This document shows, one piece after another, positions 1 to 6,822 of a DNA stretch of 25,275 nucleotides. The position numbers were made by a program, and so were the translations under genes. The DNA comes from DASULK01 sp036381835 (GTDB taxonomy: Bacteria > Actinomycetota > Actinomycetes > Mycobacteriales > Micromonosporaceae), in assembly GCA_036381835.1 (NCBI GenBank), contig DASVCA010000091.1:1-25275 (forward strand), in the 5' to 3' direction. Numbering within the stretch: the stretch's first letter is position 1; every line of letters begins with the position of its first letter. The notes under the pieces are model-generated. The model was not told the DNA's origin, made no database searches, and saw only the letters and a program-made list of their open reading frames with translations.

Positions 1-1
1 T

Positions 2-58
2 GTTCCAGCCGGATTGGCTGCTGCTATCGCTGGACACATCAAGGACTATCTGACCTGA
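2..58 (+). CDS. possible 3' end of an unidentified gene cut by the window edge
   Basis: All three forward frames are open from the window edge and stop within 66 bases: one ends at 56-58, one at 49-51 and one at 64-66. The frame given here would end in residues like AAAIAGHIKDYLT; the frame ending at 51 has slightly better G/C at third positions. I cannot choose between them and recognise no family. From 59 to 235 I see no gene. This stretch has lower GC and poorer codon bias than the rest of the window, which fits recently acquired or decaying DNA. Confidence 0.2.
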   Translation, partial: VPAGLAAAIAGHIKDYLT

Positions 59-235
59 GCACCTAGCCTCGGCACTTTCAGTGGGGGCGGTCCGCGTGGT
101 AGATCATGACGAAGAGGAAGTGCCTTCTGATCTGAGATGACCTGATTTGTCAAAGGATCCAGATCGCCCGCCACGGAACGGAATCGAGTTCGGCTCCTTC
201 GCAGTGCAATCGGCGGGCGCAGGGAAGGCCGAAGA

Positions 236-310
236 TGTGCAGGTACGTGCTCAACTCGGCTACTGTGCATGTACGTGCGCAACGGGTCAGATGTGCACGT
301 ACGTGCGCAA
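236..310 (+). promoter_or_regulatory. triple operator array upstream of the HipB-like gene
   Basis: Three 19-bp copies of the pattern TGTGCANGTACGTGCKCAA lie at 236-254, 264-282 and 292-310, exactly 28 bp apart. The third copy contains the perfect 12-bp palindrome GCACGTACGTGC; the other two are imperfect versions with the same dyad axis. The last copy ends 13 bases before the ATG of the helix-turn-helix gene. Tandem dyads just upstream of a HipB-type gene are the expected form of an autorepression operator. That role is inferred; the repeats themselves are seen directly. Confidence 0.75.
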
Positions 311-323
311 AGGGGCTACGGCA

Positions 324-593
324 ATGCGGATCGGGAGTTGTAGGGATCTCGGACTCTATGTCCGAGATCGTCGTCGTGACCTTGGTATGAGCCAGGCGGC
401 TCTTGCCGCCGCGGCAGGGGTCAGTCGGCGCTGGCTGACGGGACTGGAAGCAGGCAAGGAGACGGCGGAGGTCGGACTCGTCCTGAAGACGCTGTACGCG
501 CTGGATCTCGTGCTCGACGCACAGCCGAGGGAGAATCTCGCCTCCGCTGGCATCGACCTGGACGAGCTCCTGGCGAGCTTGGACGATGGGTGA
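324..593 (+). CDS. HipB-like XRE-family helix-turn-helix antitoxin/repressor (orphan)
   Basis: An 89-residue protein, essentially one XRE helix-turn-helix domain. The helix-turn-helix runs over roughly residues 10-65, with the run GMSQAALAAAAGVSRRWLTG followed by LEAGKETAEVGLVLKTL, the usual pattern of HipB antitoxins. Such proteins bind and neutralise the HipA kinase toxin and repress their own operon. The frame is open upstream to a TTG at 147, but that extension would run through the operator repeats and has no domain character, so I chose the ATG at 324, which has a G-rich AAAGGGG stretch eight bases upstream. No full-length hipA follows; only a short overlapping ORF is present. It may therefore be an orphan antitoxin or a stand-alone regulator. 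Confidence 0.8.
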   Translation: MRIGSCRDLGLYVRDRRRDLGMSQAALAAAAGVSRRWLTGLEAGKETAEVGLVLKTLYALDLVLDAQPRENLASAGIDLDELLASLDDG

Positions 594-678
594 CGTCGAC
601 AGCAAGCGTCTGGGCGAACTACCCCGGCCTGGCCGCACATTGCTCGGCAAAGCCATAGCTGGTTGCGTAGACCTATAG
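586..678 (+). pseudogene. 30-codon ORF overlapping the HipB-like stop, possible hipA remnant
   Basis: The ATG at 586 overlaps the antitoxin stop codon by eight bases, the arrangement in which hipA normally follows hipB. The reading frame encodes about 30 residues, including SKRLGELPRPGRTLLGKAIA, and stops at 676-678. HipA N-termini often have a short strand and a GxL-type turn here, but 30 residues are too few for a family call. No further hipA-like frame continues before the convergent methyltransferase gene ends at 711. It could be a truncated toxin gene or a chance small ORF. Confidence 0.3.
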
Positions 679-710
679 ATCCGCGTCTGATCCGGTCAGC
701 TTCGAATGCA

Positions 711-1340
711 TCAGGTCTGGTCGGTGGACAAGAGGACCCAGGTGAACGGCTGGATTGCTCCGCCGGGTGTCTGGTGCTCTTCCCGATGATGAAGCCGCAT
801 GGTGAAGCCGGGGAAACGTTCCGCGAGATCATCGGGCGTATACCGAGCTGTCGGCAGGCCCGAGCAGGTCTGTGGGCCGTCGGCGGCGAATGTGCCGATG
901 ATCAGGTACCCGTCGGAGCGCAGCGCGCTCTCCACCACCGACAGGTAGCGCGCCTGGTCGTCGGGTGAGGTCAGGAAGTGGAACACGGCCCGGTCGTGCC
1001 ACAACCGGTAGCGGCGTTCGGGCTGCCAGTCCAGCAGGTCTGCGATGACCCAGGTGACTTGGTCGGCCCGTTCGTCCAGCCGCCTGCGGCTGGCCGCCAG
1101 CGCACGCGCGGACACGTCCAACACCGTCACGTCCCGGTGGCCGGCCTCGAGAAGACGGTCAACGAGTGCGGAGGCACCGCCACCGACGTCCACGATCGGG
1201 TCCAACGCACCGACGCCCGAGGCACGGATCAGGTCGAGAGAAATCCTGGGCTCACGCTGGTACCAGCTCACCTGTGTGGTGTCGACCCGCCCGTACACCG
1301 CGTCCCAATGCTGGCGGCGGTGGTCGGTCGTTCGCGACAC
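711..1340 (-). CDS. class I SAM-dependent methyltransferase
   Basis: A 209-residue protein with the Rossmann-fold methyltransferase core. Motif I is VDVGGGASALVDRLL, followed by the acidic end of strand 2 (VTVLDVS), the ADLLDWQP segment and the LWHDRAVFHFLT segment. The N-terminus HWDAVYGRVDTTQVSWYQ is typical of a family of small actinobacterial and eukaryotic-like methyltransferases of mostly unknown substrate. A TTG lies 18 bases further upstream, but the GTG at 1340 sits five bases after a GGGGAGG ribosome-binding site, so I prefer GTG. It is convergent with the HipB-like gene and is separated by 282 bases from the next gene upstream on its strand. Substrate unknown. Confidence 0.85.
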   Translation of the reverse strand: MSRTTDHRRQHWDAVYGRVDTTQVSWYQREPRISLDLIRASGVGALDPIVDVGGGASALVDRLLEAGHRDVTVLDVSARALAASRRRLDERADQVTWVIADLLDWQPERRYRLWHDRAVFHFLTSPDDQARYLSVVESALRSDGYLIIGTFAADGPQTCSGLPTARYTPDDLAERFPGFTMRLHHREEHQTPGGAIQPFTWVLLSTDQT

Positions 1341-1571
1341 TGCGGCCTCCCCGGTCAACAGCCTCGGATGTTTCGGCTACACACTGCCACACCCGATGGT
1401 GAGGGCTAACCGGCCACAGCGTGATCGGCGTCAACCGATGACCGTCACGGCCACGGCACCCACGTTGCGAGCATCGCCGGCGTCAGCATCCCCGGCTCCG
1501 GGGGTGAGACTCGCCCAACCGCCTCCTCTGCCAAAGTTCGACGCGCTGACCCCGCGATCCGCCGGAATCGG

Positions 1572-1617
1572 CCCTTGGGTACGACGGCGCCGCGGACGGC
1601 GCGGTCGTACCCAAGGG
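1572..1617 (-). terminator. long hairpin downstream of the small membrane-protein gene
   Basis: A perfect 14-bp inverted repeat (CCCTTGGGTACGAC at 1572-1585, complement at 1604-1617) encloses a second 6-bp stem (GCGCCG/CGGCGC) around a CGGA loop. It starts six bases after the stop codon of the small membrane protein on the minus strand. There is no T-tract, as is common for actinobacterial intrinsic terminators. It probably ends the rtcB - ATPase - membrane-protein transcript. The rest of 1341-1622 shows no gene or other feature. Confidence 0.65.
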
Positions 1618-1622
1618 GGGGT

Positions 1623-1835
1623 CTAGTTGACGGCCTTCCTGCTACGTCGCTTTGCGGTGTACGGCAGCACGAACAGGTACAGGCCGGTGAACAGGAGCAG
1701 GGCGAGCGGGAACAGCGGAACGTAGGAAACCCAGACAACGGGCTCCTCCTGCGCCAAGGCAACGAAGGTGGAGATGACGGCGACCGTGAAGGCGACGGCC
1801 AGCCAACGGTGCAACTGCCGAATCCACTTGCTCAT
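1623..1835 (-). CDS. small two-helix membrane protein
   Basis: A 70-residue protein beginning MSKWIRQLHRWLAVAF, with two hydrophobic segments (about residues 10-29 and 37-58) and a basic C-terminal tail (AKRRSRKAVN). The ATG is preceded by a strong GAGGAGG site six bases upstream, which supports this start over the longer open frame that continues upstream. It lies 140 bases downstream of the calcium-type ATPase on the same strand, so it could be co-transcribed, and is followed by a strong hairpin. Both ends are predicted to be on the same side of the membrane. Function unknown; it resembles small conserved actinobacterial membrane proteins with no assigned role. Confidence 0.8.
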   Translation of the reverse strand: MSKWIRQLHRWLAVAFTVAVISTFVALAQEEPVVWVSYVPLFPLALLLFTGLYLFVLPYTAKRRSRKAVN

Positions 1836-1975
1836 CGGGACCTCCTCCAAGACGAGCCACCCCCGGTGACCTGCCGAGTCGGGTATCGATGACTGCACGC
1901 TACGCGCGCCCGGGCGACCTGTGCTTCTTGAATCCTGACCGGTAACGGGATTTCGGCGGCTGATCCGAACCCGCC

Positions 1976-4807
1976 TCAACCAGATGCCCGGGCCGCGTCC
2001 GCTCGGCGGCGGGTGATCGCGGCCCGGGCCAGCCAGGCGATCAGCTTGCGCAGTTCGCTGACCCACAGCACGGTACTGGCCATCGCCACGCAGATCAGCC
2101 ACTGCGACGGGCTGAGCGGGGTGGTGCCGAACGCCGCATTCAGCAGCGGTACGTAGACGACCGCCACCTGCAGCACGACCGCCAACGCGATCGCCGCCCA
2201 CAGCCACGGGTTGACGAACAGCTGCCGCAACGCGCTGGTGTTCTCCGACCGCGCGTTCAGCGCGTTGAACAACTGGGCGAGGACGAGGACCGTGAAGCCC
2301 GCGGTACGGGCGTTCTCCAGGCTCTGTTCCCCCTCGACCAGCCCGCCCGGCAGATACAGGTCGATGGTGAGCAGCGTGGCCGCCGCCATCACCAGGCCGA
2401 CCAGGAGCACCCCGCCCCACATGCGGGCGTCGATGATCCGCTGGTGCGGCGGACGCGGCGGGCGACCCATCACGTCCTCGGTCTCCGGGTCCAGGCCCAT
2501 CGCCAGCGCCGGCCCGCTGTCGGTCAGCAGGTTGATCCACAGGATCTGGGTGGCCAGCAGCGGCAGCACGATCCCGTCGCCGGCGCCGGCCAGGCCGATC
2601 ACCCCGGCGAGGACGACGCCGAAGAAGACGGTGAGCACCTCACCCATGTTCGACGACAGCAGGTAGCGCAGGAACTTCTTGATGTTGTCGAAGATCCCCC
2701 GCCCCAGCCGTACCGCCTGGACGATGGTGGCGAAGTTGTCATCGGCCAGGATGATGTTCCCGGCGTCCTTGGTGACCTCCGTACCGGTGACGCCCATGGC
2801 GACGCCGATGTCGGCGGCCTTCAACGCCGGGGCGTCGTTGACGCCGTCACCGGTCATCGCGATGACCGCACCCTCGGCCCGCAGGGCGTCGATGATGTCC
2901 AGCTTGTGTTTGGGCGCGACGCGCGCGTACACCGAGGTGCGGCGTACGGCCTCGGCGAGCTCGATTGCCCCCAGCGTATCCAGGTCGGTGCCGGTCAGCA
3001 CCGGCGCGCCCGGCCCGACGATGCCCAGCTCCTCGGCGATACGTGCGGCGGTCCGCGGATGATCGCCGGTGATCATCATGACTCGGATGCCGGCACGCCG
3101 TGCCTGCCGGATCGCGTCGGCCACCTCCGGCCGCGGCGGGTCGATGATGCCGACCAGCCCGGCGTAGACCAGACCCTGCTCGATCGACTCGCCGTCCGGC
3201 GGCGGCCGGGTCTCATCCAGCTCCTTGCACGCCACGGCCAACGTCCGATACGCCTCGCCGGCCAGCCGGTCGACGTCAGCGAGCACCCGGGCGCGCCGCT
3301 CGTCGTCGAGCGGCTGGATCTCCGCACCGACCCGCAGGTGCGTACACCGTTTCAACAGCACGTCCGGGGCGCCCTTGCTGAAAACGGTGATCCGCCCGTC
3401 CCGTTCGGCGTCGCTGTGCAGGGTCGACATCATCTTGCGGTCGGAGGTGAACGGGATCTCGTCAACCCGGGTGAACCGTTTCACCCGCTCCTCGTGTCCG
3501 CCCAGTTTGCGGGCGGCGACCAGGAACGCCACCTCCGTCGGATCCCCCTGCACCTCCCAGTCGTCGTCCCGCTGCCGCAGTACCGCGTTGTTGGCGAGGC
3601 TGCCACCGCCCAACACCTGGGCGACCTCGTGCCGCAACGGGCCGGTCACCTCCGCGCCGTCGTGTTCGAGGCGCCCCTCCGGCCGGTAGCCGACCCCGGT
3701 CACCGCGATCTCACCCGAGGCGGTCACCACCCGCTCGACGGTCATCTCGCTTCTGGTCAGCGTGCCGGTCTTGTCCGAGCAGATCACCGAGGCGGAGCCG
3801 AGCGTCTCCACCGAGGACAGCTTCTTGACGATCGCCCGGTTGGCCGCCATGCGCTGCACGCCGATCGCGAGCACCACGGACAGGATCGCCGGCAGACCTT
3901 CGGGAACCGCCGCGACCGCGAGGGAGACACCGAGCAGAAGGACGGTGACGATGTCCTGCGCGGTGTCCGCGCCGTTGACGAGGAAGACCGTCGCCACGAC
4001 GACCGCGGCGATGACGATGACCGCGATACCGAGCAGCCGACCGACCCGCCCTACCTCCCGTTGCAGCGGTGTCGGTTCGTCCTTCGTCTCGCGCAGCAGG
4101 TGCGCGATCTTCCCCATCTCGGTGGCCATGCCGGTGGCGGTGACCACCGCACGGCCGGCACCCTGGGTGACGGCCGTGCCGTTGAACACCATGTTCAGCT
4201 GGTCGCCGAGCGCCGCCGGCCTGTCGAGGGTGGCGACGTCTTTGCCCACGGGCTCGCTTTCGCCGGTCAGCGACGCCTCCGACACCTGCAGCGCGGCCGC
4301 GGTGACCAGTCGCCCGTCGGCGGCGATCGAGTCGCCTTCGGACAGCACCAGCAGGTCGCCGGGCACGAGCTCGCCGGCCGGCACCCGTACCTGCCGCCCG
4401 CCGCGGATCACCGTGGCGGTTGCGGCGGTCAGCTTCCGCAGCGCCGCGACGGCGTTCTCCGCCCGGGCCTCCTGTACGTACCCGAGTACGGCGTTGAGGA
4501 TCACGATCGCGGTGATCACGATCGCGTCGATCGGCAGGCCCTCCGCGCCTTCCACCAGCCAGGCCGCCAGCGAGATCACGATGGCGGCGAGCAGCAGGTA
4601 GATCAGCGGATCCCGGAAGTGGGCGAGTAGCTTGCGCCAGGCGGGCACCGGGGGAGCGGCCGGGATCTCGTTCGGCCCGCTCGCTGCGAGTCGGCGGGCC
4701 GCCTCGGCCGGGTCGAGGCCCCGCTCCGGGTCGGTGCCGAGTCGCCGGGCCACCTCCGGCGCGTCCATGAGCGGTGGGTCGAGATCCACGCTGACAGGAT
4801 CCCGCAC
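1976..4807 (-). CDS. P-type Ca2+-transporting ATPase (type IIA, SERCA/PMR1-like)
   Basis: A 943-residue P2A-type ATPase expected to export Ca2+ (or Mn2+) across the cytoplasmic membrane. In order: N-terminal cation-ATPase domain (about 10-80), TGES of the actuator domain at 181-184, PEGLP of helix M4 at 302-306, phosphorylation motif SDKTGTLT with Asp345, the nucleotide domain, TGDHP near 580, MTGDGVNDAP at 651-660, and C-terminal membrane helices. Residues matching the SERCA calcium ligands are present: Glu303 (M4), Asn720 and Glu723 (M5), Asn759 and Asp763 (M6), and Glu855 (M8, in NALNARSEN). The start is a GTG with no Shine-Dalgarno sequence; a second GTG six codons on is possible. It lies 71 bases after rtcB on the same strand. 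Confidence 0.93.
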   Translation of the reverse strand: MRDPVSVDLDPPLMDAPEVARRLGTDPERGLDPAEAARRLAASGPNEIPAAPPVPAWRKLLAHFRDPLIYLLLAAIVISLAAWLVEGAEGLPIDAIVITAIVILNAVLGYVQEARAENAVAALRKLTAATATVIRGGRQVRVPAGELVPGDLLVLSEGDSIAADGRLVTAAALQVSEASLTGESEPVGKDVATLDRPAALGDQLNMVFNGTAVTQGAGRAVVTATGMATEMGKIAHLLRETKDEPTPLQREVGRVGRLLGIAVIVIAAVVVATVFLVNGADTAQDIVTVLLLGVSLAVAAVPEGLPAILSVVLAIGVQRMAANRAIVKKLSSVETLGSASVICSDKTGTLTRSEMTVERVVTASGEIAVTGVGYRPEGRLEHDGAEVTGPLRHEVAQVLGGGSLANNAVLRQRDDDWEVQGDPTEVAFLVAARKLGGHEERVKRFTRVDEIPFTSDRKMMSTLHSDAERDGRITVFSKGAPDVLLKRCTHLRVGAEIQPLDDERRARVLADVDRLAGEAYRTLAVACKELDETRPPPDGESIEQGLVYAGLVGIIDPPRPEVADAIRQARRAGIRVMMITGDHPRTAARIAEELGIVGPGAPVLTGTDLDTLGAIELAEAVRRTSVYARVAPKHKLDIIDALRAEGAVIAMTGDGVNDAPALKAADIGVAMGVTGTEVTKDAGNIILADDNFATIVQAVRLGRGIFDNIKKFLRYLLSSNMGEVLTVFFGVVLAGVIGLAGAGDGIVLPLLATQILWINLLTDSGPALAMGLDPETEDVMGRPPRPPHQRIIDARMWGGVLLVGLVMAAATLLTIDLYLPGGLVEGEQSLENARTAGFTVLVLAQLFNALNARSENTSALRQLFVNPWLWAAIALAVVLQVAVVYVPLLNAAFGTTPLSPSQWLICVAMASTVLWVSELRKLIAWLARAAITRRRADAARASG

Positions 4808-4878
4808 CGCGCGTTTGTCGTACCGGGCCTTTCGAATCCTCTACCCGGGTCTTGCGGCGCTGACATCCCTCGCGCCAG

Positions 4879-6078
4879 CTAGCCCTTGACGCAGACGACC
4901 TGCTTGAGATGGGCGACCACCTCGACCAGGTCATCCTGCTGCGCGATCACCTCCGTGATGTCCTTGTACGCGGCCGGGATCTCATCGACCACACCCGGAT
5001 CTTTGCGGCACTCCACCCCGGCGGTCTGTTCGGCGAGATCGGCCGCGCTGAACAGCTTGCGGGCCTTGCTGCGCGACATCCGCCGCCCCGCGCCGTGCGA
5101 CGCCGAACAGTACGCGTCGGTGTTGCCCTTGCCGCGCACGATGTACGAGCCGGTGCCCATCGATCCGGGGATGATGCCGAGGTCGCCCGCCCCGGCCCGA
5201 ATCGCACCCTTGCGGGTGACCAGCAGCTCCACCCCGCCGTAGGTCTCCTCCGCCACATAGTTGTGGTGGCACGAGATCGGCTCGCCGAAGGTGACCTGCG
5301 GGAAGTGGTCCCGTATCACGCCGCACAGCAGGGCCGTCATCACCGCCCGGTTGCGCCGCGCGTACTCCTGCGCCCACCACAGATCCCGCCGGTACGCCTC
5401 CATCTCCGGCGTGCCGGCGAGGAACACCGCCAGGTCCCGGTCCGGCAGGTCCGCGTTGTGCGGCAGCTTCCGGGCGACCGCCATGTGCCGCTCGGCGAGC
5501 TCCTTGCCGATGTTGCGGGAGCCGGAGTGCAGCATCAGCCACACCTGGCCGTCGTCCGGGCCGCCCTGCTCGACACACACCTCGATGAAGTGGTTGCCGC
5601 CGCCGAGCGTGCCCATCTGCCGCTGCGCCCGGGTCTCCAGCTTCGCCACGCTCCCATCCAGGGAGCCGAACCGCCGCCAGAACGCGTCCCAGCCGCTCTG
5701 CTCCAGACCCCGGATGCGGCGTGGATCGATCGCCGAGTCGCGCTGGGCGAACCCGACCGGGATGGCGGCTTCGATCGCGCTGCGCAGCGGCGCGAGGTTG
5801 TCCGGCAGGTCCGCCGCGGTCAGCGAGGTCCGCACCGCGGACATGCCGCAGCCGATGTCGACGCCGACCGCGGCGGGGGAGACCGCCTGCCGCATGGCGA
5901 TCACCGAGCCGACCGTGGCGCCCTTGCCGTAGTGCACGTCCGGCATGACCGCCACTGCCTCGACCCAGGGGAGCTGGCCGATGTTGCGCAACTGCTGGGC
6001 CGCCTGCGGCTCGATGGCGTACGGGTCGGTCCAGACCCGCACCGGTGCCCGGGTGCCGGGCAGCATGGTGAAGCCCAT
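4879..6078 (-). CDS. rtcB: RtcB RNA ligase (3'-phosphate/5'-OH, GTP- and Mn2+-dependent)
   Basis: A 399-residue RtcB protein, close to the usual length for bacterial members. RtcB joins RNA 2',3'-cyclic- or 3'-phosphate ends to 5'-OH ends using GTP and Mn2+. Metal and active-site motifs are intact: VDIGCGM with Asp74 and Cys77, GGGNHFIEV with His163, LHSGSRNIG with His184, the HHNYVAEE pair at 271-272, and the guanylylated histidine in ASHGAGRR (His328). The open frame extends 31 codons upstream, but the ATG at 6078 has AGGAGG nine bases before it and the protein begins there in homologues. No archease or RtcA gene is adjacent. An EVE-domain gene is divergent, and the leader looks structured. 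Confidence 0.95.
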   Translation of the reverse strand: MGFTMLPGTRAPVRVWTDPYAIEPQAAQQLRNIGQLPWVEAVAVMPDVHYGKGATVGSVIAMRQAVSPAAVGVDIGCGMSAVRTSLTAADLPDNLAPLRSAIEAAIPVGFAQRDSAIDPRRIRGLEQSGWDAFWRRFGSLDGSVAKLETRAQRQMGTLGGGNHFIEVCVEQGGPDDGQVWLMLHSGSRNIGKELAERHMAVARKLPHNADLPDRDLAVFLAGTPEMEAYRRDLWWAQEYARRNRAVMTALLCGVIRDHFPQVTFGEPISCHHNYVAEETYGGVELLVTRKGAIRAGAGDLGIIPGSMGTGSYIVRGKGNTDAYCSASHGAGRRMSRSKARKLFSAADLAEQTAGVECRKDPGVVDEIPAAYKDITEVIAQQDDLVEVVAHLKQVVCVKG

Positions 6079-6087
6079 GGTCGTTAG

Positions 6088-6185
6088 CCTCCTGTTTGGG
6101 CGGTCAGTCCTTCGCGTAAGAACAGCCGCCCGATCCGGGAGCGGACGGGCGGCTCGCGACGGGCTCCTCATCGAACGGTCGAGCC
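6088..6185 (-). promoter_or_regulatory. structured 5' leader of rtcB with competing hairpins
   Basis: Between the predicted promoter and the rtcB ribosome-binding site three hairpins follow one another on the transcript: GGCTC/GAGCC (6162-6185), GCCGCCCG/CGGGCGGC (6125-6153), and GTTCTT/AAGGAC with a five-base loop (6107-6123). The sequence CCGCCC just before the ribosome-binding site (6098-6103 on the plus strand) repeats the 5' arm of the second hairpin, so it can compete for the 3' arm and form a longer stem around the third hairpin. AACAG at 6092-6096, which overlaps the AGGAGG site, can also pair with CTGTT next to that arm. The pairing is seen in sequence; a regulatory role is inferred. 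Confidence 0.5.
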
Positions 6186-6194
6186 TGCGGACTC

Positions 6195-6223
6195 AAGGTA
6201 GAAGCCCGACCCGAGCGAGGCAA
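6195..6223 (-). promoter_or_regulatory. candidate housekeeping promoter of rtcB
   Basis: On the minus strand TTGCCT (6218-6223) and TACCTT (6195-6200) are separated by exactly 17 bases, fitting the actinobacterial housekeeping sigma pattern of TTGNNN and TANNNT. Initiation about seven bases downstream would give a leader of roughly 110 bases containing the hairpins described above. Confidence 0.5.
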
Positions 6224-6303
6224 CGCATTTCATTTCTGCGGCGATGCCGTTCGACGTGCCGCCAGGGGCGCATACAGGGTGACCCGCCGCCGGCGATACC
6301 GGG

Positions 6304-6309
6304 TAGGTT
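6304..6309 (+). promoter_or_regulatory. -10 element of a probable leaderless promoter for the EVE gene
   Basis: TAGGTT fits the actinobacterial TANNNT -10 pattern and lies seven bases before the ATG of the EVE-domain gene. Transcription would then start at or next to the start codon. No Shine-Dalgarno sequence is present. A GTGACC about 19 bases upstream is only a weak -35 candidate. Confidence 0.4.
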
Positions 6310-6316
6310 GCTCGCC

Positions 6317-6799
6317 ATGAGCCGGTCGTACCTGGTGATCCTCGGAGAGCGGGACGCGATCAGGTGGGTGCTGCGCGAGCAGCGCATGGCTTTCCCCGCC
6401 ACACCGCGGGCCGAGGTGGCGGCGCTCGCCGCGGGGGACCGACTGTTCCTCTACGCGACCCGGGGTGCCTGGCACAACCCGACCCGCGACCGCGGGCGGA
6501 TCATCGGCGTGGCGACTGCCCGGTCGTCGGCCCGCGTGCTGGACGAGCCGGTCGAGATCGCCGGGCGGACGTTCGTCTCCGGCTGCACGCTGCACATCGA
6601 AGGGCTGGTGCCGTATCCGGGCGGGCTGGAGTTGCAGCCCCTCGTCGAACAGCTGTCGGCGTTCCCGAAGCCGCACGCCTGGAGCATCTATCTGCGTCGG
6701 CCGCTGCTCGCCCTGCCCGGGGCCGACGCGTCGCTGCTGGACGAACGGCTACGCCCGATCCTCCGCCCGCGGGCCCAGGCGCTCGCCGACTACGCGTAG
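6317..6799 (+). CDS. EVE-domain (PUA/YTH-like) protein
   Basis: A 160-residue protein made of a single EVE-type domain of the PUA-like superfamily, whose members bind modified bases in RNA or DNA. It begins MSRSYLVILGERDAIRWVLR, has the GDRLFLYATRGAWHNPTRDR segment in the position where EVE proteins have their strand-loop pocket region, and continues with IIGVATARS and a VSGCTLHIEGLVPYP stretch. The ATG at 6317 is chosen because the open frame upstream overlaps the rtcB control region; it appears leaderless. It is divergent from rtcB, which may mean shared regulation and an RNA-related role. The stop codon lies inside a long terminator dyad. The specific ligand cannot be read from sequence. 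Confidence 0.75.
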   Translation: MSRSYLVILGERDAIRWVLREQRMAFPATPRAEVAALAAGDRLFLYATRGAWHNPTRDRGRIIGVATARSSARVLDEPVEIAGRTFVSGCTLHIEGLVPYPGGLELQPLVEQLSAFPKPHAWSIYLRRPLLALPGADASLLDERLRPILRPRAQALADYA

Positions 6800-6818
6800 T
6801 TCGCGTAGTCGGCGAGCG
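6780..6818. terminator. bidirectional terminator between convergent genes
   Basis: A perfect 17-bp inverted repeat with a five-base loop, TAGTT at 6797-6801. The left arm includes GCTCGCCGACTACGCG and the right arm its exact complement. The stop codon of the EVE gene forms the start of the loop, and the stop of the convergent monooxygenase lies four bases beyond the right arm. The symmetry and position suit termination from both directions. No T-tract is present. Confidence 0.75.
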
Positions 6819-6822
6819 TCGA

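Noticed and set aside
60..235. Possible end of an insertion sequence in the low-GC left edge
   Set aside because: I found no terminal inverted repeat pair, target duplication or transposase fragment that could be recognised.
2444..4630. A 728-codon open frame on the plus strand opposite the P-type ATPase
   Set aside because: Its translation is His/Asp/Arg-rich with no recognisable domain; the opposite strand carries an intact ATPase with all motifs.
6079..6200. tRNA-like or Y-RNA-like gene upstream of rtcB
   Set aside because: The hairpins do not form a cloverleaf; there is no plausible T-loop, anticodon arm or acceptor stem, and no Ro60 (rsr) gene is adjacent.
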